A stretch of 59,527 bases of DNA from positions 1-59,527 of the forward strand of contig CAMXAU010000017.1 in assembly GCA_947179325.1 (NCBI GenBank), read 5' to 3'. The translations under genes and the position numbers were made by a program. Origin of the DNA: an uncultured Bacteroidales bacterium (lineage in GTDB: Bacteria; Bacteroidota; Bacteroidia; Bacteroidales; UBA932). The notes below the pieces were generated by a model. The model was not told the origin of the DNA. It ran no database searches and saw only the letters and a program-made list of their open reading frames with translations. How positions within the stretch are numbered: the first letter of the stretch is position 1; the number at the start of each line of letters is the position of its first letter. This document shows, piece by piece, positions 26,658 to 36,068 of the stretch.

Positions 26658-29600
26658 TCAGAAACCGATTCTTACAGTGAAAGTAAACTGCCTTGGCAGA
26701 GGGGTTGCCACACCTCCGGCATTGTAGAACTCAGGGTCCTGTCCGCCCAGTGCCTTGTCCGAGTAGAGCAGGCAGATGTTGGTTGCCTGGAACTTGAGAG
26801 AAAGGGCACTCATCTTTGCCTTGTTGATCCACTTCTTAGGGAAGTCGTATGCAAGGCTGACCTCTTTAAGACGGATGAAATCACCCTTTGCAATCCTTGC
26901 AGTCGAGCGGTTGTATGCGTTGTATGCATAGCTCAGTCTGCTGTCTTCCTGGAGCTGGCGTAGGTCCGCTATCGCAGGTACATTGGTGAATGCCTCGTCC
27001 CCTGCTACTGTCCAGCGGTTCTTGAACTCCTTAGGCATTGCCGAGAGGTCTGAGTATACTGCGTAGAATGCAGGGTCAAGCCTTACTACATTTCCGAAGG
27101 AATAGGTCATGAACACGTTAAGGTGCCATCCCTTGTAGGTGAAGACGTTTCCGAACGATCCTGTGATTGTAGGGTCGGTAGGTCCTTCATATTTCAGGTA
27201 GTCGAGGGTACGCGACTGGAAGTTGATCTGGCTTGTCGTAAGCTCTCCAGCCTCGTTGATGATGGTAGGGATACCATTCTCGTTAAGTCCCTGGAAATCT
27301 ACTGAGAACAGTGAACGGTAAGGGTAGCCTTCCATTGTGAATCCTGTTCCTGTGATCATGTCGATGATTCTCGTATTTGACTCGAGCGAGGTGACTTTGG
27401 TGGTCACGTGCGAGAATATGAGGTCAGTGCTCCATGTGAAATCCTTGGTCTTGATGTTCTTCGTAGAGATTGACAGCTCTTCTCCGCTTGATGCCATAGA
27501 GGCGACATTGGCGTACTCGGTGATTGTACCCTTTGTTCCGTTGGTTGTCCTTGGGCCGATGAGGTCGTAGTTGTTTCGCTTGTACCAGTCGAATGTGATG
27601 TTGAGCCTGTTGTCAAAGAATCCTAAGTCGGCTCCGACATTGACCTCATGCTTCTTCTCGTAGGTCAGCTCAGGGTTTGCGAAATCGTAGATCTCCAGTC
27701 CAGACTCTTTGTCTGATGCAAAAGGTCTCCAAGGATTGTAGCTCTGGATAATCACAGACGAGTTGGTCACTGCTGGCTTGTCTCCGGTAAGTGAGTATGA
27801 AGCCTTGATAGTGGCGTGTGAGAGGACATTCTTGAATGCATCGTTGAACCATGTCTCTTCATGTATGTTCCATGCGCCTGACACGTTCCAGGTAGGGAGC
27901 CAGCGTGCTGTCCTTACTTTTCCGAGGCGGTTGCTTCCCTCATAGCGGATTGTTCCGTTGAGCGTATAGCGGTGCTTGTATGAATATGTCGCTGTCCCGA
28001 AGAATGCCACGTCGCGGTTGTATGCGTTAGTGAGGTTGTAGTAGACATCGTTCTGCTCGCTTGCCTGCTTGAAGTAATTATAGTTGTAGGCTCCGAGATA
28101 TCCCATGTCATACTGCATGCCGACACCGTTGAAGTAGCTCCTGTTGCGGACGGTGTTGTTGATTTCCATACCTCCGAAGATGTTCAGGATATGATTTCCG
28201 TTGTAGACGTCGTTGTATGCGGCGGTTGCACGGAAGTCCCAGCTGTTCATCTTGTATTTGGTCTCACGGTAGAAACCTCCGTCAGGAAGCACTGAGAATG
28301 GAAGTGAGTTAGGCTGGTCCGGGTCCGTATAGAGCCATGGGTTGTTGTCACGTATTGTGGAGTCATCCATTGCCCTGAACGAGAGTGCCATGTTGGAGTT
28401 CTCGCGGATCTGGTTTGCCTGTGTGGTGGTAGAGTACTTGTATGCTCCGAGGGCAGAGATGGTGACCTGCTTGATAGGCTTGTATTTCAGCTCTCCCTGG
28501 AACTTGAGGTCAACGACATCGAAGTCGATGAAGTTGTTTGCAAGCTCGTTGTGGATATTGAAGGCTGCATAGTTGCGTGTGTAGGACTCATCAGGGTCAA
28601 GTGTCCTTGACGTGTTGAGGGCGTATGAATAAGGGTTGATGTCGAAGTCCCTTGATACCTCACCTGTAACTGCATTCACGCTCTGCCCGAGTGTTCCCGG
28701 AGCCCTCTGCTTACGGTATGCCGCATTGCTGATGAGGTTCACAGAAAGCTTTTTGCTTATGTTGAAGAGAGTGTTCACGCTTGCAGTGTAACGCTTCACG
28801 CTGCTCTGCTCAGTCCAGCCCGGATCGTCCATCACTGAGAATGAAGCATAGTACTGGGCCTTGTCAGAACCTCCGGATACGCTGAGAGAGTGGTTCATCG
28901 ATATGCTGTTGCTGAAGAGCTCGTCGAACCAGTCTGTGTTCCTGAACTCTGCCGCGCTGAGGTATCTGTTCCTTGCCTCTGGAGTGTTTGCAAGGCCGAA
29001 TGCTCCGGATGTCTCGTCATACTGGTTCATCAGCTGGTACATCTTTCCATACACTCCGCTGCTGGCTGCCCTGTATGTCCTTCCGAATGAGATGAGGCCG
29101 TCTTTCTCCATCTCCTTATATATGCCCATCTGCTCCTGCGAGTTCATGATGTTGAACTGGCTGTAGCTCGGCTTGAGGCGTGTAGTGAATTCACCCGTAT
29201 AGTTGATGCGGGATGTTCCTGCCTGTCCTCTCTTGGTTGTGACGACAATCACACCCGCCATGGCACGTGCACCATATATTGAGGTTGCCGAACCGTCCTT
29301 GAGGATTTCGAAACTCTCTATGTCATCTGAGTTGAGCCCTGCGATTGCGGACGAGATGAGGGTGGCGGCATCTCCTGATGAGAGCGCATCCGCATCCACT
29401 TCCGTAACGTCCTCCATGATGACACCGTCCACAACCCAGAGCGGCTTGGATGAACCGTAGATTGAGGTTGCACCGCGCACACGGATCTTAGGGGCTGTAC
29501 CGAATGTTCCGGAAACGTTCTGGACGCTGACTCCGGCCGCACGTCCTTCAAGGGAGCGTGAAATGTCGGCCATGCCGTCAATCTTCGACTCGGACGCATT

Positions 29601-29975
29601 GACTTTTGTCACGGAACCGGTGAAGAGACGCTTGTCCTGGACCATCATACCGGTTACAACCACCTCGTCAAGCACGGTGTTGTCAGGAAACATGCTGACA
29701 TTGATGACGGCCTGTCCCTTGACGGGAACTTCAGCGTCAGCATAACCGAGGAAGCTGAAAATGAGGACCGCATCCTTGTCGACCTTGATGCTGTAGTTTC
29801 CGTCAGCATCTGTCATTGAGCCGACCATGGTCCCTTTGACCTGGATAGATGCAAATGGAACAGGCTCACCGTTTCCTGCATCGGAAACGACACCTTTCAC
29901 CGTCAGAGTCTGGCCGTAGGCCAGAGATGACGCCAATAGCATCAGCACCATGAAAAAGATTTTAACATTTTTCAT
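26658..29975 (-). CDS. SusC/RagA TonB-dependent outer-membrane transporter (left operon)
   Basis: This 1105-residue protein has a signal peptide (MKNVKIFFMVLMLLASSLAYG), then a carboxypeptidase-like beta domain (VKGVVSDAGNGEPVPFASIQ), a plug domain with 'VRGATSIYGSSKPLWVVDGV' and 'SIYGARAMAGVIVVTTKRG', and a long beta-barrel ending in FTVRIGF. It imports substrate across the outer membrane using TonB energy. The start at 29975 fits the signal peptide best. The plug is nearly identical to the right paralogue. In this orientation I find no promoter next to its leader. Confidence 0.97.
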   Translation of the reverse strand: MKNVKIFFMVLMLLASSLAYGQTLTVKGVVSDAGNGEPVPFASIQVKGTMVGSMTDADGNYSIKVDKDAVLIFSFLGYADAEVPVKGQAVINVSMFPDNTVLDEVVVTGMMVQDKRLFTGSVTKVNASESKIDGMADISRSLEGRAAGVSVQNVSGTFGTAPKIRVRGATSIYGSSKPLWVVDGVIMEDVTEVDADALSSGDAATLISSAIAGLNSDDIESFEILKDGSATSIYGARAMAGVIVVTTKRGQAGTSRINYTGEFTTRLKPSYSQFNIMNSQEQMGIYKEMEKDGLISFGRTYRAASSGVYGKMYQLMNQYDETSGAFGLANTPEARNRYLSAAEFRNTDWFDELFSNSISMNHSLSVSGGSDKAQYYASFSVMDDPGWTEQSSVKRYTASVNTLFNISKKLSVNLISNAAYRKQRAPGTLGQSVNAVTGEVSRDFDINPYSYALNTSRTLDPDESYTRNYAAFNIHNELANNFIDFDVVDLKFQGELKYKPIKQVTISALGAYKYSTTTQANQIRENSNMALSFRAMDDSTIRDNNPWLYTDPDQPNSLPFSVLPDGGFYRETKYKMNSWDFRATAAYNDVYNGNHILNIFGGMEINNTVRNRSYFNGVGMQYDMGYLGAYNYNYFKQASEQNDVYYNLTNAYNRDVAFFGTATYSYKHRYTLNGTIRYEGSNRLGKVRTARWLPTWNVSGAWNIHEETWFNDAFKNVLSHATIKASYSLTGDKPAVTNSSVIIQSYNPWRPFASDKESGLEIYDFANPELTYEKKHEVNVGADLGFFDNRLNITFDWYKRNNYDLIGPRTTNGTKGTITEYANVASMASSGEELSISTKNIKTKDFTWSTDLIFSHVTTKVTSLESNTRIIDMITGTGFTMEGYPYRSLFSVDFQGLNENGIPTIINEAGELTTSQINFQSRTLDYLKYEGPTDPTITGSFGNVFTYKGWHLNVFMTYSFGNVVRLDPAFYAVYSDLSAMPKEFKNRWTVAGDEAFTNVPAIADLRQLQEDSRLSYAYNAYNRSTARIAKGDFIRLKEVSLAYDFPKKWINKAKMSALSLKFQATNICLLYSDKALGGQDPEFYNAGGVATPLPRQFTFTVRIGF

Positions 29976-30045
29976 AAGCACATAAATTAGTTTAACATAA
30001 ATATTGAATAGTATCTTTTCTTTGCGTACAGCCGTTATGTGCGTA
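29976..30045 (-). promoter_or_regulatory. Leader of the left susC operon
   Basis: This AT-rich leader lies outside the left inverted repeat. On the minus strand it contains ATACTATTCAATATTTATG, the same block that precedes the right susC (31073-31092). No TAnnTTTG element is present, so the leader seems to depend on a promoter delivered by inversion. Confidence 0.6.
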
Positions 30046-30070
30046 GCGGTGCACCGCTTAACGAGCGTTT
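30046..30070 (+). repeat. Left inverted repeat (recombination site) of invertible segment 1
   Basis: This 25-base arm is the reverse complement of 31000-31024 with 22 of 25 matches. Its constant parts on the minus strand are AAACGCTCGTT and GGTGCACCGC, separated by a short variable spot. The end is a perfect 12-base palindrome GCGGTGCACCGC. The first part resembles the half-site recalled for Mpi-type invertases of Bacteroides fragilis (ARACGTWCGT, from memory). Confidence 0.85.
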
Positions 30071-30077
30071 AATTGAG

Positions 30078-30107
30078 CATGGCTAAAAAGTGGCATTTGG
30101 GGCCATG
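30078..30107 (+). promoter_or_regulatory. Hairpin in the invertase leader
   Basis: CATGGC (30078-30083) pairs with GCCATG (30102-30107) within the 104 bases between the left repeat and the invertase start. It may influence invertase expression, or block read-through when the segment is reversed. No clear promoter for the invertase was identified here. Confidence 0.3.
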
Positions 30108-30174
30108 TGCTTACAGATTGGAAGCATTCGGCATCTTGAAAAATCACACATAATACCAACAATTAAATTTTTAC

Positions 30175-30789
30175 ATGATGATTTATGCTTACATCAGAGT
30201 CAGTACAGACATGCAGACCTACTCAAGTCAAGAATTCGAGATCAGAAAATACTGTGACAGTCATAATATTGTCATAGACAGATGGATAAGTGAATCAGTC
30301 TCCGGGACAGTCCCATTAGACAGACGAACTCTCGGAAAAGCAATAAGGAAAATGGGGAAGGGCGACCTGCTGATCTGCACTGAGATTTCAAGGTTAGGGA
30401 GAAAAATGCTTATGATAATGTCCATCCTCAATCTATGCTCAAGCAAAGGAATTTCAATTCACACCATTAAAGATAATTTTGACCTGTCCGACAACATCAA
30501 CTCAAAGATAATAGCATTCGCTTTCGCGCTAGCTGCTGAAATAGAGAGGAATCTGATTTCCCAGAGGACAAAGGAAGCACTGGCTGTAAAAAAGATGAAC
30601 GGAGTGAAGCTCGGGCGTCCTCCAGGCAGGTCTGCGAAAAGACTTACAGTTTGTAAGGATATGGACAAGATATTGGAAATGATTGATAATAATGTTCCTT
30701 TGTCGCAGATTGCCCAGACGTTCGGAATCCATCGCAACACCCTGCGCAGATATCTGAAAAAGCCCACAAATGAACGCTTTACAATATAG
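30175..30789 (+). CDS. Mpi-type serine site-specific DNA invertase
   Basis: This 204-residue serine recombinase has the catalytic Ser10 in 'AYIRVSTDMQT' and an Arg-containing 'TEISRLGRKMLMIM' near residue 65. The long E helix reads 'FAFALAAEIERNLISQRTKEAL', the linker is 'GVKLGRPPGR', and a C-terminal helix-turn-helix runs 'PLSQIAQTFGIHRNTLRRYLKK' (about 172-195). Small size, linker and HTH fit the invertase/resolvase group, and in Bacteroidales the closest known type is Mpi, which flips capsule promoters. No transposase accompanies it. The gene lies inside the inverted repeats, so it would invert itself along with the promoter. Confidence 0.93.
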   Translation: MMIYAYIRVSTDMQTYSSQEFEIRKYCDSHNIVIDRWISESVSGTVPLDRRTLGKAIRKMGKGDLLICTEISRLGRKMLMIMSILNLCSSKGISIHTIKDNFDLSDNINSKIIAFAFALAAEIERNLISQRTKEALAVKKMNGVKLGRPPGRSAKRLTVCKDMDKILEMIDNNVPLSQIAQTFGIHRNTLRRYLKKPTNERFTI

Positions 30790-30950
30790 AATTCTCAAAA
30801 AGGCAAAAAAATATCAATCTTATTGTTTACATGTAAATTTTACAGCTGGACTTTCAGTTTGTAACCAAATTCCACAGTTTGTCGATATATTTCCGGAATG
30901 GCAGGATAGAATCAATTGTATAACGTAAATAGACCGCATTTTTCTGCCAT

Positions 30951-30981
30951 TTTGTTTTTTAGAAATTATTTTATTACTTTG
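30951..30981 (+). promoter_or_regulatory. Outward promoter of invertible segment 1
   Basis: The -33 TTTG (30951-30954) and the -7 TTACTTTG (30974-30981) are separated by 19 bases, the normal Bacteroides spacing. The predicted start point lies a few bases further, so the transcript would cross the right repeat early in its leader and enter the right susC at 31113. There is no equivalent element facing left. This is the only strong promoter found in the segment. Confidence 0.75.
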
Positions 30982-30999
30982 CTAGCTGAATGGCGCAAA

Positions 31000-31024
31000 A
31001 AACGCTCGTTTAATGGTGCACCGC
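31000..31024 (+). repeat. Right inverted repeat (recombination site) of invertible segment 1
   Basis: This arm reads AAACGCTCGTT, then TAAT, then GGTGCACCGC. It is inverted relative to 30046-30070, with differences only at four adjacent positions, three of them mismatched. It lies 18 bases after the -7 element. Confidence 0.85.
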
Positions 31025-31112
31025 AGGCCTGTACACACGTGCACGGAAGGGAACCACGCAAGGGAGAAAATAATACTATTCAATATTTTATGTTTAATTA
31101 ACGGTTCAACTT
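31025..31112 (+). promoter_or_regulatory. Leader of the right susC operon
   Basis: This leader lies outside the right repeat. It contains the ATACTATTCAATATTTTATG block (31073-31092) shared with the left susC leader. There is no internal promoter; it would be transcribed from the promoter at 30951-30981. Confidence 0.6.
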
Positions 31113-34100
31113 ATGAAGAAAATTAAAGTTTTTCTTACGGTGTTGTCGGTCCTCGTTGCAGTTCTGGCCTCTGCCCAGAACATTACAGTGACCGGAGATG
31201 TCACCGATGCTTCTACCGGTGAGCCGATACCTTTTGCCGCTATACAGCTTAAAGGTACGACTACAGGAGGAAGCAGCGATGCGGATGGACACTATTCAAT
31301 CTCAGTGCCTGCAAATGGAACACTCATTTTCTCGTCTATCGGGTATGTGGCTTCCGAGGTATCTGTTGGCGGAAAGGCAATCGTGAATGTCTCCTTGAAG
31401 CCAGATGCGGAAGTCCTGGAGGGTGTTGTTGTAACAGGTATGCAACAGATGGACCGCCGCCTATTTACCGGATCAACAGCAAAGATTGATGCGGCCAATG
31501 CGAAAATCGATGGTATGGCAGATGTCAGCCGCTCTCTTGAGGGACGTGTGGCTGGAGTGTCTGTGCAGAACGTTTCCGGTACATTCGGTACTGCACCTAA
31601 GATCCGTGTCCGCGGAGCGACTTCAATCTATGGATCTTCAAAACCTCTATGGGTTGTGGACGGTGTAATCATGGAGGATGTTGTCGATGTCAGTGCTGAC
31701 CAGCTCTCTTCGGGAGATGCAAACACTCTGATTTCTTCGGCAATTGCGGGACTGAACTCTGATGACATCGAATCATTCGATATCCTCAAGGACGGTTCAG
31801 CAACTTCAATCTATGGTGCACGCGCCATGGCGGGTGTGATTGTCGTCACAACGAAGAAAGGACGTGCGGGAGCATTCAGGCTCAACTACACGGGCGAGTT
31901 TACTACAAGGCTCAAGCCGTCGTACCGTACGTTCAATATAATGAACTCGCAGGACCAGATGGGAATCTATCAGGAGCTTCAGCAGAAGGGATATCTCAAC
32001 TATGCTGCACTGGCAAACGCTTCAGACAGTGGTGTCTACGGTAAGATGTACCAGTTGATCGGGCAGTATGATGCAACCTCAGGACAGTTTGGACTTGCGA
32101 ATACAGACCAGGCAAGGGCTGATTATCTGCGTTCTGCCGAATACAGGAATACAGACTGGTTCGATATACTCTTCAGTAACGGAATGCAGCAGAACCACTC
32201 CCTGAGTGCTTCTGGAGGTTCCGAGAAGGCAACCTATTATGCCTCCTTGTCTGTGATGCAGGATCCGGGCTGGACAAAGCAGAGTTCTGTACAGCGTTAT
32301 ACCGGTAACTTGAATACCACTTTCAAATGGTTTGACTGTGTTACATTCAACCTTATCAGCAATGCATCTTTCCGTAAGCAGCGCGCTCCTGGAACGCTGG
32401 GACAGACCACTGATATCGTATCAGGTGAAGTAAAGAGGGATTTCGACATCAACCCTTATTCCTATGCGCTCAATACATCGCGTGCGCTTGATTCCGAGGA
32501 GTTCTACACAAGGAACTATGCTCCGTTCAACATCCTTTATGAACTTGACAACAACTATATAGATGTCAGTGTGACAGATGTCCGTGTACATGGTGAACTT
32601 AAGATCAAGCCAATCAAGCAGCTGGAGCTTAGTGCACTCGGCGCGGTGAAATATACTGCCTCTTCGCAGGAGCACTATATTCTTGACAATTCCAACCAGT
32701 CCAGGGCTTACCGGGAGATGAGCACGGCAACTATCCGCGACAGGAACCCTTATCTGTATACAGACCCAGATAACCCTTATTCACTGCCTATCTCTGTCAT
32801 GCCGGTGGGAGGTATCTATGAAAGGACAGACAACAATATGCTTGGATGGGATTTCCGTGCAACGGCTAACTATAGCCAGACATTTGCAGGCAAGCATATC
32901 CTCAATGTCTTCGGAGGTACAGAGATCAACAGCACAGAAAGGCATGGTACATGGTTCCGCGCATGGGGAATCCAGTATGGAATGGGTGAGACCCCGAACT
33001 ATGACTACAATGTCTTCAAGAGAGGAAACGAGGAGAACAGCGACTATTATTCCATGACGAATACCCATGTCCGTTCAGCCGCATTCTTTGCAAATGCAAC
33101 ATATTCATATGATGGACGCTACATTGTCAATGGAACAATCCGTTACGAGGGTACCAACAAGCTTGGAAAAAGCCGTCAGGCCCGCTGGCTTCCTACATGG
33201 AACGTGTCTGCAGCATGGAATATACATGAGGAGAACTGGATGAGGCCTGTCAGCTATGCCATCTCGCATCTCAGTCTCAAGGCGTCTTATTCCCTTACTG
33301 CGGACAGGGGACCGTCAACAGTGACGAACTCTGCCGTTGTGATCTCTGCTGCAAACCCTTGGCGTCCGTTCACTTCTGTCAGGGAGTCGATGCTCTATAT
33401 CGCAGACCTTGCCAATACAGACCTGACATATGAGAAGAAGAAAGAGCTCAACCTCGGTCTGGAGGCTGGTTTTGTGGACAACCGCATCAATTTCGGACTT
33501 GACTGGTATACTCGTGACAACTACGACCTTATCGGTGTTGTCAATACCCAGGGATTGGGAGGGCAGGTTGAAAAACTTGGTAACATCGCTTCCATGAAGT
33601 CCGATGGAGTCGAGGTCTCACTGACAACAACCAATATCAGGACCAAAGGGTTTACGTGGACAACCAACCTGATTTATTCCCACTCGCATAATGTGGTGAC
33701 AAACCTGAAGACTACAATGCGTGCCATTGACCTTATAACAGGCAGCGGATTTGCGCAGGAAGGATATCCGGTACGTGGAATCTTCTCTATTCCTTTCGAG
33801 GGATTGAACAGCGAGGGACTTCCTACATTCATCAATCAGGACGGTGTCAAGACTGTCAGTGATATCGAATTCCAGTATTCGGATTCCGAAGGGCTTTCAA
33901 GATGGCTTCAGTATTCCGGAAATGCAGATCCTACTGACGTAGGTTCGTTTGGAAACATCTTCGAGTACAAGGGCTTCCGTCTAAATGTGTTCATGACCTA
34001 TTCATTCGGAAATGTAATACGTATGGATCCTGTATTCAGCAATGAGTACAATGATCTTGACTCAATGCCTAAGGAGTTCAGGAACCGCTGGACTATCGCC

Positions 34101-34445
34101 GGTGACGAGAATGTGACCAATGTTCCTGTTATCGCAAGTACATGGCAGAACAAGGCGGATACAAACCTCAAGTATGCATATAATGCCTACAACTACTCTA
34201 CAGCGCGTATCGCCAAAGGTGACTTCATCCGTATGAAAGAGATTTCATTGTCATACGATTTTCCTAAGAAATGGATTGATAGGATAAAGCTCAACTCGTT
34301 GTCTCTTAAGGTTCAGGCCACTAACTTGTTCCTTATCTACGCGGACAGCAAGCTCAATGGTCAGGACCCTGAGTTCTTCAATACCGGAGGTGTGGCAGTG
34401 CCTGTCCCTAAACAGTTCACATTTACTTTGAAAATAGGTCTTTAA
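31113..34445 (+). CDS. SusC/RagA TonB-dependent outer-membrane transporter (right operon)
   Basis: This 1110-residue transporter has a signal peptide ending near ASAQ, a carboxypeptidase-like domain (GDVTDASTGEPIPFAAIQ), a plug with 'VRGATSIYGSSKPLWVVDGV', and a beta-barrel ending FTLKIGL. It is a clear paralogue of the left SusC: the plug regions are almost identical, while barrel segments differ more, suggesting different ligands. It is the first gene downstream of the invertible promoter, which in this orientation faces it. Confidence 0.97.
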   Translation: MKKIKVFLTVLSVLVAVLASAQNITVTGDVTDASTGEPIPFAAIQLKGTTTGGSSDADGHYSISVPANGTLIFSSIGYVASEVSVGGKAIVNVSLKPDAEVLEGVVVTGMQQMDRRLFTGSTAKIDAANAKIDGMADVSRSLEGRVAGVSVQNVSGTFGTAPKIRVRGATSIYGSSKPLWVVDGVIMEDVVDVSADQLSSGDANTLISSAIAGLNSDDIESFDILKDGSATSIYGARAMAGVIVVTTKKGRAGAFRLNYTGEFTTRLKPSYRTFNIMNSQDQMGIYQELQQKGYLNYAALANASDSGVYGKMYQLIGQYDATSGQFGLANTDQARADYLRSAEYRNTDWFDILFSNGMQQNHSLSASGGSEKATYYASLSVMQDPGWTKQSSVQRYTGNLNTTFKWFDCVTFNLISNASFRKQRAPGTLGQTTDIVSGEVKRDFDINPYSYALNTSRALDSEEFYTRNYAPFNILYELDNNYIDVSVTDVRVHGELKIKPIKQLELSALGAVKYTASSQEHYILDNSNQSRAYREMSTATIRDRNPYLYTDPDNPYSLPISVMPVGGIYERTDNNMLGWDFRATANYSQTFAGKHILNVFGGTEINSTERHGTWFRAWGIQYGMGETPNYDYNVFKRGNEENSDYYSMTNTHVRSAAFFANATYSYDGRYIVNGTIRYEGTNKLGKSRQARWLPTWNVSAAWNIHEENWMRPVSYAISHLSLKASYSLTADRGPSTVTNSAVVISAANPWRPFTSVRESMLYIADLANTDLTYEKKKELNLGLEAGFVDNRINFGLDWYTRDNYDLIGVVNTQGLGGQVEKLGNIASMKSDGVEVSLTTTNIRTKGFTWTTNLIYSHSHNVVTNLKTTMRAIDLITGSGFAQEGYPVRGIFSIPFEGLNSEGLPTFINQDGVKTVSDIEFQYSDSEGLSRWLQYSGNADPTDVGSFGNIFEYKGFRLNVFMTYSFGNVIRMDPVFSNEYNDLDSMPKEFRNRWTIAGDENVTNVPVIASTWQNKADTNLKYAYNAYNYSTARIAKGDFIRMKEISLSYDFPKKWIDRIKLNSLSLKVQATNLFLIYADSKLNGQDPEFFNTGGVAVPVPKQFTFTLKIGL

Positions 34446-34463
34446 TCAGGGAGGATACTTTAT

Positions 34464-36047
34464 ATGAAATTAAAATATACAATTTTAGCATTGTCTGCTG
34501 CGGTCCTGGGGCTTGTCTCATGCGATAAATTCCTGGACGTGATGCCAGACAACAGGACTGAGCTTGATTCCTCGGAAAAAATCAGGGCCTTGCTGGTGTC
34601 TGCATATCCGGAAACTGACTATCTTCTTGTGACAGAGTTCTCTTCAGACAACGTGGATGACTTCGGAGCAGAGAACCCGAATACGGACCGTTTCATTGAT
34701 GAAATCTTTGCTTGGCAGGATGTCTCTGATGTGGACAATGAGGATCCTGAGCACGTATGGCAGGCTTCATATGCCGCTATTGCAGCAGCCAACCAGGCGA
34801 TAGAGGCTATGGAGGAAGAAGCAGGACCGGAAGCAACCGGGTATGAGGCAGAAATGGCCGAGGCTCTTCTCTGCCGTGCATACAGCCACTTTATACTTGT
34901 GAATGTCTTCTCTCATGCCTATACAGCAGCGACGGCAGACCAGAAACTGGGTGTGACGTATATGAGCCGTCCGGAGCAGGGACTTGACCCTAAATATGAA
35001 AGGGAGACAGTCGCCGAGATCTATGCAAAAATCGATGCCGACATCAAGAAAGCTCTTCCTATGATCAGCGACAGCTATTACACTGTTCCGAAATATCACT
35101 TCAACCAGAAGGCTGCATATGCTTTTGCCACCCGTTTCTATCTTTATTATGAGCAGCCAGAGGAGGCTATACGGTATGCGGACCTGTGTCTTGGAAGCGC
35201 TCCTGCAACGATGCTCAGGGACTGGAGGGAGCAGGCATCGATGACGCAGAATGTCGACGTCCTTACTAATCATTTCATTGATGCGTCTTTGTCTGCCAAT
35301 ATCCTGTTGATGACTGCATACTCGAAAATGGGGCTGTGCTTTACCGGTCCATATTCGACATATGCAAAATATGCTGCAGGGAATTATCTTGCAACAACAG
35401 AGACCGGTATCGCCCTTGCCACCCTTCTTGGCCGGAACAATAACTCCTTCTTTGCTGTGCCGATGAAGATATATCAGGGCAACAACCATGACAAGACCAC
35501 TTTCTGGAAATTGCCTTATCTCTTTGAATATACTGACCCTGTTGCGCAGATCGGATATTACAGGACTGTCTATCCTGCGTTTACGGGCGACCAGGTCCTT
35601 CTTGAAAGGGCGGAGGCCAAGATTCTCACAAGAGATTATGATGGAGCGGCTGCTGACATGAATCTCTGGCTTTCAAATATCTCAAGGACAGACTGGAATC
35701 TTGGACCAGAAGATATCAACGCTCTCCTTGCTGGTATTGAATATTCAGATCCGATGAATGCTACTGTAAAGAAGAAGCTCAATGCGCCATTCCTTGAGAA
35801 CCCTACAGCTCTTCAGGAGAATCTGATCCAGTTCTGCCTGCTGCTCAAGAGGGTTGATTCCTACGCTCAGGGACTGAGATGGTTTGATGTCAAGCGATAT
35901 GGCATCGAGATACAGCGCAGGGTGATGGGTGCAGACGGAGAACCTCTCTCTGCAGGTGACATCCTTAAAGTTGACGATGAGAGGCGTGCAATACAGATCC
36001 CAAGGAAAGTAATTGACGCTGGCTATACTCCTAACCCGAGGAACTAA
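34464..36047 (+). CDS. SusD/RagB-type surface lipoprotein (right operon)
   Basis: This 527-residue lipoprotein (signal with LGLVSC) has a mature start 'DKFLDVMPDNRTELDSSEK' that parallels the left SusD. It includes 'LLVSAYPETDYLLVTEFSSDNV', 'EAMAEALLCRAYSHF'-like helices and a late 'KRVDSYAQGLRWFDVKRYGIE'. It is the substrate-binding lid of the adjacent SusC and is separated from it by 18 bases. Confidence 0.96.
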   Translation: MKLKYTILALSAAVLGLVSCDKFLDVMPDNRTELDSSEKIRALLVSAYPETDYLLVTEFSSDNVDDFGAENPNTDRFIDEIFAWQDVSDVDNEDPEHVWQASYAAIAAANQAIEAMEEEAGPEATGYEAEMAEALLCRAYSHFILVNVFSHAYTAATADQKLGVTYMSRPEQGLDPKYERETVAEIYAKIDADIKKALPMISDSYYTVPKYHFNQKAAYAFATRFYLYYEQPEEAIRYADLCLGSAPATMLRDWREQASMTQNVDVLTNHFIDASLSANILLMTAYSKMGLCFTGPYSTYAKYAAGNYLATTETGIALATLLGRNNNSFFAVPMKIYQGNNHDKTTFWKLPYLFEYTDPVAQIGYYRTVYPAFTGDQVLLERAEAKILTRDYDGAAADMNLWLSNISRTDWNLGPEDINALLAGIEYSDPMNATVKKKLNAPFLENPTALQENLIQFCLLLKRVDSYAQGLRWFDVKRYGIEIQRRVMGADGEPLSAGDILKVDDERRAIQIPRKVIDAGYTPNPRN

Positions 36048-36068
36048 TCAGGCTAAATTGATGATATT

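Larger units (their letters stand above)
30046..31024. other. Invertible DNA segment 1 carrying the invertase and one outward promoter
   Basis: Two 25-base inverted arms enclose 929 bases that contain a whole serine-invertase gene and, at the right edge, a strong Bacteroides-type promoter facing right. Divergent paralogous import operons begin immediately outside both arms. The structure (own recombinase, inverted repeats, outward promoter) is what is needed to flip transcription from one operon to the other. The repeats, gene and promoter are seen directly. The actual inversion is inferred. Confidence 0.85.

Noticed and set aside
30175..30789. Transposon resolvase or remnant of a mobile element
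   Set aside because: No transposase, terminal repeats or target duplications surround it, while inverted sites flank it closely; invertase fits better.
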